6,519 nucleotides of DNA, taken from the NCBI GenBank assembly GCA_964466965.1, contig CAYXPZ010000110.1, forward strand, positions 1 to 6,519. The letters run 5' to 3'. The DNA is from Dichotomicrobium sp964466965. Its GTDB lineage: Bacteria > Pseudomonadota > Alphaproteobacteria > Rhizobiales > Rhodomicrobiaceae. The notes beneath the pieces are model-generated. The model had not been told where the DNA came from and made no database searches. It saw nothing but the letters and a program-made list of their open reading frames with translations. Within the stretch, counting starts at the first letter, position 1. Each line of letters begins with the position of its first letter. The translations under genes and the position numbers were made by a program. Shown one piece after another: positions 1 through 5,192 of the stretch.

Positions 1-48
1 CCTTGCCAATCAAGGTGTTACAGGAGATTTCTAAGGGGAATTCAGGTT

Positions 49-124
49 TGGTGGAGCCGAGGGGAATCGAACCCCTGACCTCAGCAGTGCGATTGCTGCG
101 CTCTCCCAACTGAGCTACGGCCCC
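49..124 (-). tRNA. tRNA-Ala (anticodon CGC)
   Basis: Read on the minus strand, this is a complete 76-nt cloverleaf with an encoded 3' CCA. The acceptor stem is GGGGCCG pairing with CGGCTCC, and it contains the G3:U70 wobble pair that is the known alanine identity element. The D arm is GCTC/GAGC. The anticodon arm is CAGCA/TGCTG around the loop ATCGCAC, which places CGC at positions 34-36 and so decodes GCG alanine codons. The T arm is AGGGG/CCCCT around TTCGATT. The gene is divergent from the yggT-folD cluster. No T-tract terminator is visible in the 48 nt downstream that remain in the window. Confidence 0.97.
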
Positions 125-136
125 TTGCCAGCCGGC

Positions 137-165
137 ATTTAGGAGCGCCGCCATTGGCCTGTCAA
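137..165 (-). promoter_or_regulatory. Probable sigma-70 promoter of the tRNA-Ala gene
   Basis: On the minus strand a perfect TTGACA -35 hexamer (165-160) is followed, after a 17-nt spacer, by CTAAAT (142-137), which matches the last three bases of TATAAT. Transcription would start near position 130, leaving only about 5 nt before the mature tRNA 5' end at 124. The stretch between -10 and the start is GC-rich (GCCGGC). In stable-RNA promoters this is typical of discriminators under stringent control. That regulatory reading is an inference. Confidence 0.65.
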
Positions 166-221
166 GCTGGACGTGAGCCGGCCACCCGGGGTGGTGCGCC
201 GATGAGGATGGGGATGGCTGC

Positions 222-249
222 TTGCGGCCCGCGGCCAAGCCAGTTAAAT
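222..249 (+). promoter_or_regulatory. Candidate promoter for the yggT-folD cluster
   Basis: TTGCGG (222-227) and TTAAAT (244-249; four of six matches to TATAAT) are separated by 16 nt. Transcription would begin near 256, giving a leader of about 22 nt. That leader contains the AGGGGG ribosome-binding site at 267-272 and the ATG at 278. The fit supports 278 rather than the in-frame ATG at 248 as the yggT start. The -35 match is only three of six, so this is a candidate. Confidence 0.42.
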
Positions 250-277
250 GAAACCGAAAACGAGCCAGGGGGCACGC

Positions 278-577
278 ATGATTCCGCTTCTTCAATTCAT
301 CAGCTGGTTGCTGGGGCTCTACGTCACCGTCGTCGTGATCGCGGTGATTTTCAGCTGGCTGATCGCCTTCAATGTCATCAACGTCCACAACCAGTTCGTC
401 CGGCTGGTTTCAGAGGCGCTCTACAAGCTGACGGAACCGGCGCTGCGGCCGATCCGCAATGCGCTGCCGGATTTTGGCGGCCTGGACCTGTCGCCAATCG
501 TCCTGATCATCGGTATCTATTTCCTCCAGTCGGTCGTCATTCACGGATGGCTGATCCCATTCTTCCGCGGCTTTTAA
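278..577 (+). CDS. YggT family integral membrane protein
   Basis: A 99-residue inner-membrane protein of the YggT family. It has one hydrophobic segment at about residues 5-31 and a second at about 73-96. Between them lies the family hallmark: TEP (52-54), then RPIRNALP (57-64) and DLSPIVL (70-76). YggT proteins are widespread. Links to osmotic stress or to cell division and envelope assembly have been suggested, but the molecular role is unsettled. The start at 278 is chosen because AGGGGG sits 5 nt upstream. An in-frame ATG at 248 would add ten residues but lacks a ribosome-binding site and overlaps the candidate -10 box. The gene lies first in a run leading to folD. In many alphaproteobacteria yggT and folD are near neighbours, often with a DUF167 gene between them. 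No DUF167 sequence is recognisable here in any frame. Confidence 0.9.
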   Translation: MIPLLQFISWLLGLYVTVVVIAVIFSWLIAFNVINVHNQFVRLVSEALYKLTEPALRPIRNALPDFGGLDLSPIVLIIGIYFLQSVVIHGWLIPFFRGF

Positions 578-602
578 AGCGTCAAATGCCGCGCAGCAGC
601 AA

Positions 603-755
603 ATGGCGCGCTGGCCCGATCTGCCCGTGCCAGAGCTGCGGTTGCTTTCCGGTGAGCGCTCCGGGTTTGTAAGCATTGTCGCTTTGGGCGAACCGGATGC
701 CTTGTCCAGACGATTGGCGGCGCGGCCCGATCGTCTATGGAAGGTCCGAGGATAA
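603..755 (+). CDS. Possible small protein (50 aa) between yggT and folD
   Basis: An open frame begins with ATG at 603 and ends with TAA at 753-755. It fills most of the 220-nt space between yggT and folD. The product starts MARWPDLPVPELRLL and ends RPDRLWKVRG. It is arginine- and leucine-rich with no membrane segment and no cysteines. I do not recognise a family, and it does not resemble DUF167, which often occupies this position. In favour: same strand, correct spacing (25 nt after yggT, 42 nt before folD), and a plausible globular composition. Against: no clear ribosome-binding site and very short length. The frame is open upstream to a TGA at 552-554 but offers no better ATG. It could be a degraded remnant or non-coding leader. 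Confidence 0.4.
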   Translation: MARWPDLPVPELRLLSGERSGFVSIVALGEPDALSRRLAARPDRLWKVRG

Positions 756-797
756 ACAGTGCCGCAAAGCAGCCATCCGCCAGACAAGGAGCGTAAC

Positions 798-1697
798 ATG
801 TCCGGGGCCCAGATCATTGACGGTAAGCAGGTTGCGCAACAGGTCCGCAGCCGTGTTGCAGAAGAGGTTGCATCGCTCCAACGCGACCACGGCATCACAC
901 CGGGGCTGACCGTCGTACTCGTCGGGGAAAACCCGGCCAGCCAGGTCTATGTGCGCAACAAGAGCCGTCAGACAGAGGCCACTGGTATGGTCTCCAGAAT
1001 GCACAAACTGCCTGCCGAGACGTCACAGGATGAGTTGTTGGGGCTGGTGGCGGACCTGAACAACGACCCTTCCGTTCACGGTATCCTGGTGCAGTTGCCG
1101 CTACCTGAGCAGATCGACGAGACCCGGGTGATCGAGGCGATCGATCCGGCCAAGGATGTCGACGGCTTCCACCCGGTCAATGTCGGGCGCGTAGCGACGG
1201 GCGCGGGCGGCATCGCGCCATGCACGCCGCTGGGTTGCGTAATCCTGGCGAAGACCGTTCAGCCAAACCTGAGCGGCGCTGAGGCGGTGATTGTTGGGCG
1301 TTCTAACATCGTCGGCAAGCCGCTGGCACAACTGCTGCTGAAAGAGAATTGCACCGTAACGATCGCCCATTCGCGCACCCGTGACCTGCCGCAGGTGACG
1401 CGCCGCGCCGATCTGCTGCTCGCGGCGGTCGGCCGGGCGGAAATGGTCTGCGGCGACTGGATCAAGCCGGGCGCAACCGTGATTGATGTCGGCATCAACC
1501 GGCTCGAACCGCGGCCGGGCGAGGAGAAAGGCCGCCTGGTTGGCGATGTGGCGTTTGAGGAGGCGCGCGGGGTTGCCGGTGCGATCACGCCGGTGCCAGG
1601 GGGCGTTGGGCCGATGACAATCGCCTGCCTGCTTGCTAATACGGTGAACGCGGCGCGGGCAATCAACGGGTTGGCTCAAGTTGATATCACCGTGTGA
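798..1697 (+). CDS. folD: Bifunctional methylenetetrahydrofolate dehydrogenase / methenyltetrahydrofolate cyclohydrolase FolD
   Basis: A full-length FolD of 299 residues. It interconverts 5,10-methylene-, 5,10-methenyl- and 10-formyl-tetrahydrofolate in the cytoplasm, supplying one-carbon units for purines and formyl-methionine. The N-terminal catalytic domain has the YxxxK pair (Y51 and K55 in YVRNKS), QLP at 99-101 and the KDVDGF motif with D122. The Rossmann domain follows, with PCTPLG, GRSNIVGKP (167-175) for the nicotinamide cofactor, VIDVGINR (228-235) and the C-terminal PVPGGVGPMT signature (265-274). The start at 798 is set by AAGGAG at 786-791, 6 nt upstream. An in-frame GTG at 759 would add 13 residues without support. 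The gene ends 18 nt before a small exported-protein gene on the same strand, suggesting cotranscription. Confidence 0.97.
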   Translation: MSGAQIIDGKQVAQQVRSRVAEEVASLQRDHGITPGLTVVLVGENPASQVYVRNKSRQTEATGMVSRMHKLPAETSQDELLGLVADLNNDPSVHGILVQLPLPEQIDETRVIEAIDPAKDVDGFHPVNVGRVATGAGGIAPCTPLGCVILAKTVQPNLSGAEAVIVGRSNIVGKPLAQLLLKENCTVTIAHSRTRDLPQVTRRADLLLAAVGRAEMVCGDWIKPGATVIDVGINRLEPRPGEEKGRLVGDVAFEEARGVAGAITPVPGGVGPMTIACLLANTVNAARAINGLAQVDITV

Positions 1698-1715
1698 CGT
1701 GGGGAGGATGATAAC

Positions 1716-2033
1716 ATGACGGTCAAGGGCGCGGCCTGCGCGGTCGTCTTGACTATCGGCTTGAGCGGCTTGAGCTGGCCCGCCAGCGCTGATCCGGATC
1801 TTTACTGCTATTCGGTCATGGGCGAAGTGGAAGGGTTTGGTCAGAACTACACGCGTTCCACATCTGAGCGCAGTCGCGACGAAGCGATCGCAGAGCAGAA
1901 GACGCGTTGGGCCGAGATGCGCCGCGAGATCGCAAGTATCGAGCCGCAGGAGACCGAGTGTGAGGCCGTCTATCCAATCGGTCTAGAAGAGTGGCATTGC
2001 ATCGCAAGGGCCGAAATCTGCGTCAAGCGCTGA
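1716..2033 (+). CDS. Small exported protein with four cysteines, unknown function
   Basis: A 105-residue protein of no family I recognise. The N-terminus is a classical signal peptide: K4, a hydrophobic core at about residues 6-21, then PASA|DP, predicting cleavage after A25. The mature protein of about 80 residues is charged and has four cysteines (31, 82, 95, 102), enough for two disulfides in the periplasm. It also has W65 and W93. A central stretch (about 48-76) rich in E, R, Q and A is probably helical. The start is supported by GGGGAGG at 1701-1707, 8 nt before the ATG. It follows folD by 18 nt and is likely on the same transcript, although nothing visible ties it to folate metabolism. 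No terminator hairpin with a T-tract follows directly. Confidence 0.8.
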   Translation: MTVKGAACAVVLTIGLSGLSWPASADPDLYCYSVMGEVEGFGQNYTRSTSERSRDEAIAEQKTRWAEMRREIASIEPQETECEAVYPIGLEEWHCIARAEICVKR

Positions 2034-2101
2034 GCGACAGGTGTGATTCGCGCCATCCGCCTTGAAATCCTCATCCGCTTGATCATTGCTTCACGGCCTG
2101 T

Positions 2102-2124
2102 TGCGACAACAAGTTGTGATCGCA
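2102..2124. promoter_or_regulatory. Dyad-symmetric element in the 288-bp intergenic region
   Basis: ACAAC-AA-GTTGT (2106-2117) is a perfect 12-bp palindrome-like dyad. It is flanked by TGCG (2102-2105) and CGCA (2121-2124) as an imperfect outer arm. The inner spacer is too short for a good RNA hairpin, so a protein-binding operator is more likely than a terminator. It lies about 200 bp upstream of the PdeM-like gene. No convincing -35/-10 pair was found beside it, so function is unproven. Confidence 0.3.
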
Positions 2125-2274
2125 TCCTCAGCGTCCGCTTGTGGATATTGCCGCCCGCTTCTAACGGCGGTTGCAGAATTTCCTCACAACCCACTGTGCG
2201 AATCAGGCAACAATCAAATTAATCGTCCGATATGGCCTCTTCGGTCGCGCGTGCCTGTTGGATGCGCAATTGAA

Positions 2275-2302
2275 AAGGCGGCGAGTGGTTTAGCGCCGCC
2301 TT
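2275..2302. terminator. GC-rich hairpin; possible minus-strand intrinsic terminator or leader structure
   Basis: AAGGCGGCG (2275-2283) and CGCCGCCTT (2294-2302) form a perfect 9-bp stem around a 10-nt loop. Read on the minus strand the stem is followed by a short T run (TTTT counting the last two stem bases), which resembles a weak intrinsic terminator for transcripts coming from the pdxH side. Read on the plus strand it lacks a T-tract and ends 3 nt before the AGGGGG ribosome-binding site of the PdeM-like gene, so it could instead be a leader structure affecting translation. The sequence does not decide between these. Confidence 0.4.
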
Positions 2303-2321
2303 GCGAGGGGGAATTGAAGAC

Positions 2322-3083
2322 ATGTCCGACACGGCTTCTGTCAAATACGAACGCGACGACCTGTTCCAGGTTGGCGCTGCACGGATTCTATTCTGCGGCA
2401 AGTCATTCATCGCCGATCACACCGGCGCACTCTACTGGCCTGCTGAAGAAACCATGATCGTCTCCGATCTGGGCCTCAATAAAGGTTCGTATCTCGCCGA
2501 GGACGACGCGGTGCTGCCGCCTTATGACACGCTTTCGGTTTTCGAGAAGCTCGAAGACGCGCTTTCGCGATATGATCCTGCGCGGGTGATTGCGTTGGGT
2601 GAAAGCTTCGGCGGGGACGGCGGATATCGCCGGGGGCTGTCGATCCATGACATCGACTGGCTGATCGATCTGATGGATGGGCGGGATTGGTACTGGGTCT
2701 CCGGCGACAAAGATCAGGGCATCCCGGAGAAGGTGGGCGGCACAGTCTGTCCCAATGTCTCTCTTGCTAGCTTGCGCTTCCGCCATGAGCCGGTGCGCGC
2801 GCCGATAACCCATGAAATCTCCGGCGGAATCCACCCGGTCGCGACCTTTAGCCAGTACGATCGCACTGCGCGCGCGCGGTGCTTCGTCTCGAATGGTATG
2901 CGGATGATCCTCCCGTCGATCGGGCATTACGGACCGGGCGTGAATGTGCTGAGCAAGACGCTCGATCCACTGATGGGCAATGAAGGCCTGTTTGTCTGGG
3001 TGGTGAGCCATGGCCAGGCATTCCCAATTGCAGCGGGCCAATTGCTGGCGGATGAGGACGTCGAAAATACGCAGCTGATGTAG
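2322..3083 (+). CDS. PdeM-like calcineurin-superfamily protein with degenerate metal-binding motifs (probable pseudoenzyme)
   Basis: This 253-residue protein aligns by eye along its length with ligase-associated DNA damage response endonuclease PdeM, a metallophosphoesterase. Shared landmarks are ALYWP (36-40), KG (54-55), LPPYDT (65-70), RVIALG (88-93), GRDWYWVSG (120-128), FRHEP (153-157), EISG (165-168), CFVSNG (187-192) and VNVL (207-210). The catalytic motifs are altered. The DxH site reads DLG (49-51), GD reads GE (93-94), GNHD reads GDKD (128-131) and GHxH reads GGIH (168-171). D49, D131, H155 and H171 remain, but several ligands of the two-metal centre are gone, so phosphodiesterase activity is doubtful. 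The frame is intact, which argues for a retained non-catalytic role. The ATG at 2322 is preceded by AGGGGG (2306-2311). An upstream in-frame TTG at 2301 falls inside a hairpin. PdeM usually sits with an ATP-dependent ligase, an exonuclease and an Lhr-type helicase; none is here. Confidence 0.82.
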   Translation: MSDTASVKYERDDLFQVGAARILFCGKSFIADHTGALYWPAEETMIVSDLGLNKGSYLAEDDAVLPPYDTLSVFEKLEDALSRYDPARVIALGESFGGDGGYRRGLSIHDIDWLIDLMDGRDWYWVSGDKDQGIPEKVGGTVCPNVSLASLRFRHEPVRAPITHEISGGIHPVATFSQYDRTARARCFVSNGMRMILPSIGHYGPGVNVLSKTLDPLMGNEGLFVWVVSHGQAFPIAAGQLLADEDVENTQLM

Positions 3084-3086
3084 GGC

Positions 3087-3500
3087 CTATTTTGCCGGTC
3101 TGGTGAAAAGCCGCGGGGCGGCCAGCACGAACAGTACTACGAGTGCGAACAGGTTGCCGTCGCTCACCGCGGCTGGCGAGAGCGCTTCCATCAGTCGGTT
3201 GACCGGGCGGTCCTGCGACGCTGCAATCAAGGCGTATTCAAACGCAAGCGTTAGCGCCGCCCAGATGACGCCGAGCAGCCAGGTGGCCCAGCGCACTGCG
3301 CCGCCGAGTGTGCGCCTGAAGATCATCGCTGCATAGAGGGCAAGCAGCAAGACTAGGGTAACCCCGCTGAGCGGTTGCGCAACAGCAAGGCCGAGCACCG
3401 GCTGGACCACGAACTCGCGCAGCCCCGCATTCAAGACCGCCAGCGCCGGCATGGGACCCCATGCGAGCACGCCATAAAGCAGATAGCGCCGCGTGTTCAT
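3087..3500 (-). CDS. Four-helix integral membrane protein, unknown function
   Basis: A 137-residue hydrophobic protein with four likely transmembrane segments, at about residues 8-25, 36-60, 72-94 and 115-131. Short conserved-looking polar landmarks include NAGLRE (24-29) between helices 1 and 2, FE (87-88) in helix 3 and GN (115-116) before helix 4. It resembles uncharacterised small membrane proteins seen in many proteobacteria, but I cannot name a family. It follows pdxH with its ATG starting 3 nt after the pdxH stop (TGA GCG ATG), with no separate ribosome-binding site spacing, so translational coupling is likely. Its TAG stop is 3 bp from the stop of the convergent PdeM-like gene, and no terminator lies between them. 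Confidence 0.8.
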   Translation of the reverse strand: MNTRRYLLYGVLAWGPMPALAVLNAGLREFVVQPVLGLAVAQPLSGVTLVLLLALYAAMIFRRTLGGAVRWATWLLGVIWAALTLAFEYALIAASQDRPVNRLMEALSPAAVSDGNLFALVVLFVLAAPRLFTRPAK

Positions 3501-3503
3501 CGC

Positions 3504-4145
3504 TCAGGGATAAAGCCGCTCACGAGTCCACGGCGCGTCCGGGGCCGCGCGCCGGAACACAAAGCGATCATGCAGGCGAAACCTGCGGTTGCGCCAGAAT
3601 TCGATCTCTAGCGGGATAAGGCGGAAACCGCTCCAGTACGGCGGTCGCGGCACCGCACCTGTAGGATATTTGGCGGTGTATTTGGCGACCGCTGTCTCCA
3701 ATCCGAACCGGCTGCCGAGCGGGCGAGACTGCTGTGACGCCCATGCGCCAATACGGCTGCCATAAGCGCGCGACTCGAAATAGGCATCGGCTTCTTCCGC
3801 GCTGACCGGCTTGACCGGGCCGCGCACGCGCACCTGCCGGCGCAGGCTCTTCCAATGAAAGCAAAGCGCTGCTTTCGGATGGACGGACAGCTCTCGGCCT
3901 TTCGCGCTTTCTGTATTGGTGTAAAACACAAAACCGGCTGGTGTCGCCTCCTTGAGAAGCACCATCCGCACGTTGGGCATGCCTTGTTCATCCACCGTGG
4001 CGAGCGCGAGCGCGTTGGGGTCGTTGATTTCACGCTGCTCGGCGTCGGCCATCCAGGCGTCGAACAGCACGAACGGGTCGTCCTTGTGCGCCGGGTCGCG
4101 GTCGCCGGGCAGCTCGGCGTCTTCGGTTGTGCCGTCCTGGCTCAT
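3504..4145 (-). CDS. pdxH: Pyridoxine/pyridoxamine 5'-phosphate oxidase PdxH
   Basis: A 213-residue flavoprotein that oxidises pyridoxine or pyridoxamine 5'-phosphate to pyridoxal 5'-phosphate with FMN and oxygen, the last step of PLP synthesis and salvage. Visible motifs in order are NALALATVD (44-52), RMVLLK (60-65) and FYTN (74-77), then SAKGREL (80-86), WKSLRRQVR (98-106) and SQQSRPLGSR (137-146). These make up the FMN and substrate pockets. The C-terminal signature is RFRLHDR (188-194), ending in ERLYP. Length matches the family. The frame is open upstream to an ATG at 4343, but those 66 extra residues are arginine-rich and unlike PdxH. MSQDG at 4145 is therefore the likely start, with a modest AGGCGGGA upstream. 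The gene is divergent from fabI and heads a two-gene operon with the downstream membrane protein. Confidence 0.96.
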   Translation of the reverse strand: MSQDGTTEDAELPGDRDPAHKDDPFVLFDAWMADAEQREINDPNALALATVDEQGMPNVRMVLLKEATPAGFVFYTNTESAKGRELSVHPKAALCFHWKSLRRQVRVRGPVKPVSAEEADAYFESRAYGSRIGAWASQQSRPLGSRFGLETAVAKYTAKYPTGAVPRPPYWSGFRLIPLEIEFWRNRRFRLHDRFVFRRAAPDAPWTRERLYP

Positions 4146-4191
4146 GATGATCCCGCCTGATCTTACGCGGCTGGAAGGCGCCGCACGGCGA

Positions 4192-4220
4192 ACCGTTTCG
4201 CTATCTGCGAGAAATGTCAA
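4192..4220 (-). promoter_or_regulatory. Candidate promoter for pdxH
   Basis: On the minus strand there is a perfect TTGACA (4220-4215), about 70 nt upstream of the pdxH ATG. The hexamer 17 nt downstream (AACGGT, 4197-4192) is a poor -10 match, so only the -35 element is convincing. It lies in the 216-bp divergent region shared with fabI. Confidence 0.35.
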
Positions 4221-4293
4221 TGTGGCGATGCGTGATCGGTCGTTGCGCCGCGTTGCGGACGGCGGCCGCGGGCACAATCCGCGATTGCCCGGA

Positions 4294-4322
4294 CTGGACG
4301 CGAAGAGCCGTTCGTGTAGGAT
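4294..4322 (+). promoter_or_regulatory. Weak candidate promoter for fabI
   Basis: TAGGAT (4317-4322) matches four of six bases of the -10 consensus. CTGGAC (4294-4299) lies at 17-nt spacing but matches only TG of the -35. The start would be near 4329, giving a leader of about 33 nt to the fabI start. It is the best pair I can find in the divergent region on this strand, but the evidence is thin. Confidence 0.25.
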
Positions 4323-4361
4323 GCGGCGCAAATTCTCAAGCATGAAACAAAGAGGAAAACG

Positions 4362-5174
4362 GTGGCCGACGGAAACCAGGTTATGGCGGGCAAGCGCGGG
4401 CTCGTCATGGGCGTAGCGAACAACCGGTCAATTGCCTGGGGCATTACCCGGGCATGCGCCGATGCTGGCGCGGAACTGGCGCTGACCTACCAAGGCGATG
4501 CGATGGAAAAGCGCGTCCGCCCCCTGGCCGAGGAGGCCGGCGCGAAGCTCGTCCTGCCCTGCGACGTGACCGATGCAGCCTCTATTGATGCTGTTTTCGC
4601 GACGCTGCGGGAGCATTGGGGGCGGCTCGATTTTCTCGTGCATGCGATCGCCTTTTCTGACAAGTCGGAGCTAGACGGCCGCTACGTCGATACATCGGAA
4701 GAAAATTTTAAGCAGACACTGCTTATTTCCTGTTATTCGCTGACGGCTGTCACCCAGCGCGCGGAAAAGCTGATGACCGATGGCGGCGCGGTTCTGACGC
4801 TGACCTATTACGGCGCTGAGAAGGTCATGCCGCATTACAATGTGATGGGCGTGGCCAAGGCGGCGCTGGAGGCGAGTGTCAAGTATCTCGCAGCCGACCT
4901 AGGCATCAGCGGCATCCGCGTGAATGCGATTTCGGCTGGACCGATCAAGACGCTCGCCGCATCGGGCATCGGCGATTTCCGCTACATTCTCAAGTGGAAC
5001 GAATACAATGCTCCGATGCGGCGCACAGTAACCATTGACGATGTGGGCGCCTCTGCTGTCTATCTTTTGTCGGATTGGGGGCGCAGTGTAACGGGTGAAG
5101 TCCATCACGTTGATTGTGGGTACCATATCGTAGGGATGAAGGCCGAAGACGCGCCGGATATCTCTGTCGTGTAA
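4362..5174 (+). CDS. fabI: Enoyl-[acyl-carrier-protein] reductase (NADH) FabI
   Basis: A 270-residue short-chain dehydrogenase of the FabI type. It reduces trans-2-enoyl-ACP to acyl-ACP, the last step of each fatty-acid elongation cycle, and is the target class of triclosan and isoniazid-like inhibitors. The divergent nucleotide-binding loop GVANNRSIAWGI (17-28) replaces the usual SDR glycine motif, as in other FabI proteins. DV at 68-69 and HAIAF (94-98) follow. The catalytic region is YYGAEK (149-154) and YNVMGVAK, with Y159 and K166. The substrate loop contains SAGPIKTLAASGI, and the C-terminus has SVTGEVHHVDCGYHIVGMKA. The GTG start at 4362 is chosen for AGAGGA at 4351-4356. An ATG at 4383 would shorten it by seven residues. 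It is followed after 18 nt by a coiled-coil protein gene, so the downstream genes are probably cotranscribed. Confidence 0.97.
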   Translation: MADGNQVMAGKRGLVMGVANNRSIAWGITRACADAGAELALTYQGDAMEKRVRPLAEEAGAKLVLPCDVTDAASIDAVFATLREHWGRLDFLVHAIAFSDKSELDGRYVDTSEENFKQTLLISCYSLTAVTQRAEKLMTDGGAVLTLTYYGAEKVMPHYNVMGVAKAALEASVKYLAADLGISGIRVNAISAGPIKTLAASGIGDFRYILKWNEYNAPMRRTVTIDDVGASAVYLLSDWGRSVTGEVHHVDCGYHIVGMKAEDAPDISVV

Positions 5175-5192
5175 GAGAGGGAAAGATCCGCC

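Noticed and set aside
1..15. CCTTG-CCAAT-CAAGG inverted repeat downstream of the tRNA gene, as a terminator
   Set aside because: The stem is only 5 bp and the expected T-tract on the minus strand would lie outside the window, so it cannot be supported.
154..672. Plus-strand open frame of 172 codons overlapping yggT
   Set aside because: It lies in another frame over the clearly coding yggT gene, is rich in Arg/Pro/Gln typical of shadow frames in GC-rich DNA, and shows no family motif.
410..898. Minus-strand open frame of 162 codons antisense to yggT and folD
   Set aside because: It is antisense to recognised genes, has no ribosome-binding site or recognisable domain, and the composition is that of a shadow frame.
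1970..2194. Minus-strand open frame of 74 codons in the intergenic region after the exported-protein gene
   Set aside because: It starts at GTG without a ribosome-binding site, overlaps the end of the exported-protein gene, and has no recognisable features.
2086..2457. Plus-strand open frame of 123 codons running from the intergenic region into the PdeM-like gene
   Set aside because: It has a non-ATG start without a ribosome-binding site, overlaps the well-supported PdeM-like frame by over 130 nt, and resembles no protein.
2403..3041. Minus-strand open frame of 212 codons antisense to the PdeM-like gene
   Set aside because: It is long only because the opposite strand is coding; it has no domain or ribosome-binding site, and the sense frame has a clear family match.
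4146..4343. 66-residue N-terminal extension of PdxH
   Set aside because: The sequence is Arg/Ser-rich and unlike PdxH N-termini; it would fill the divergent promoter region and cover the candidate TTGACA element. The start at 4145 gives the normal family length.
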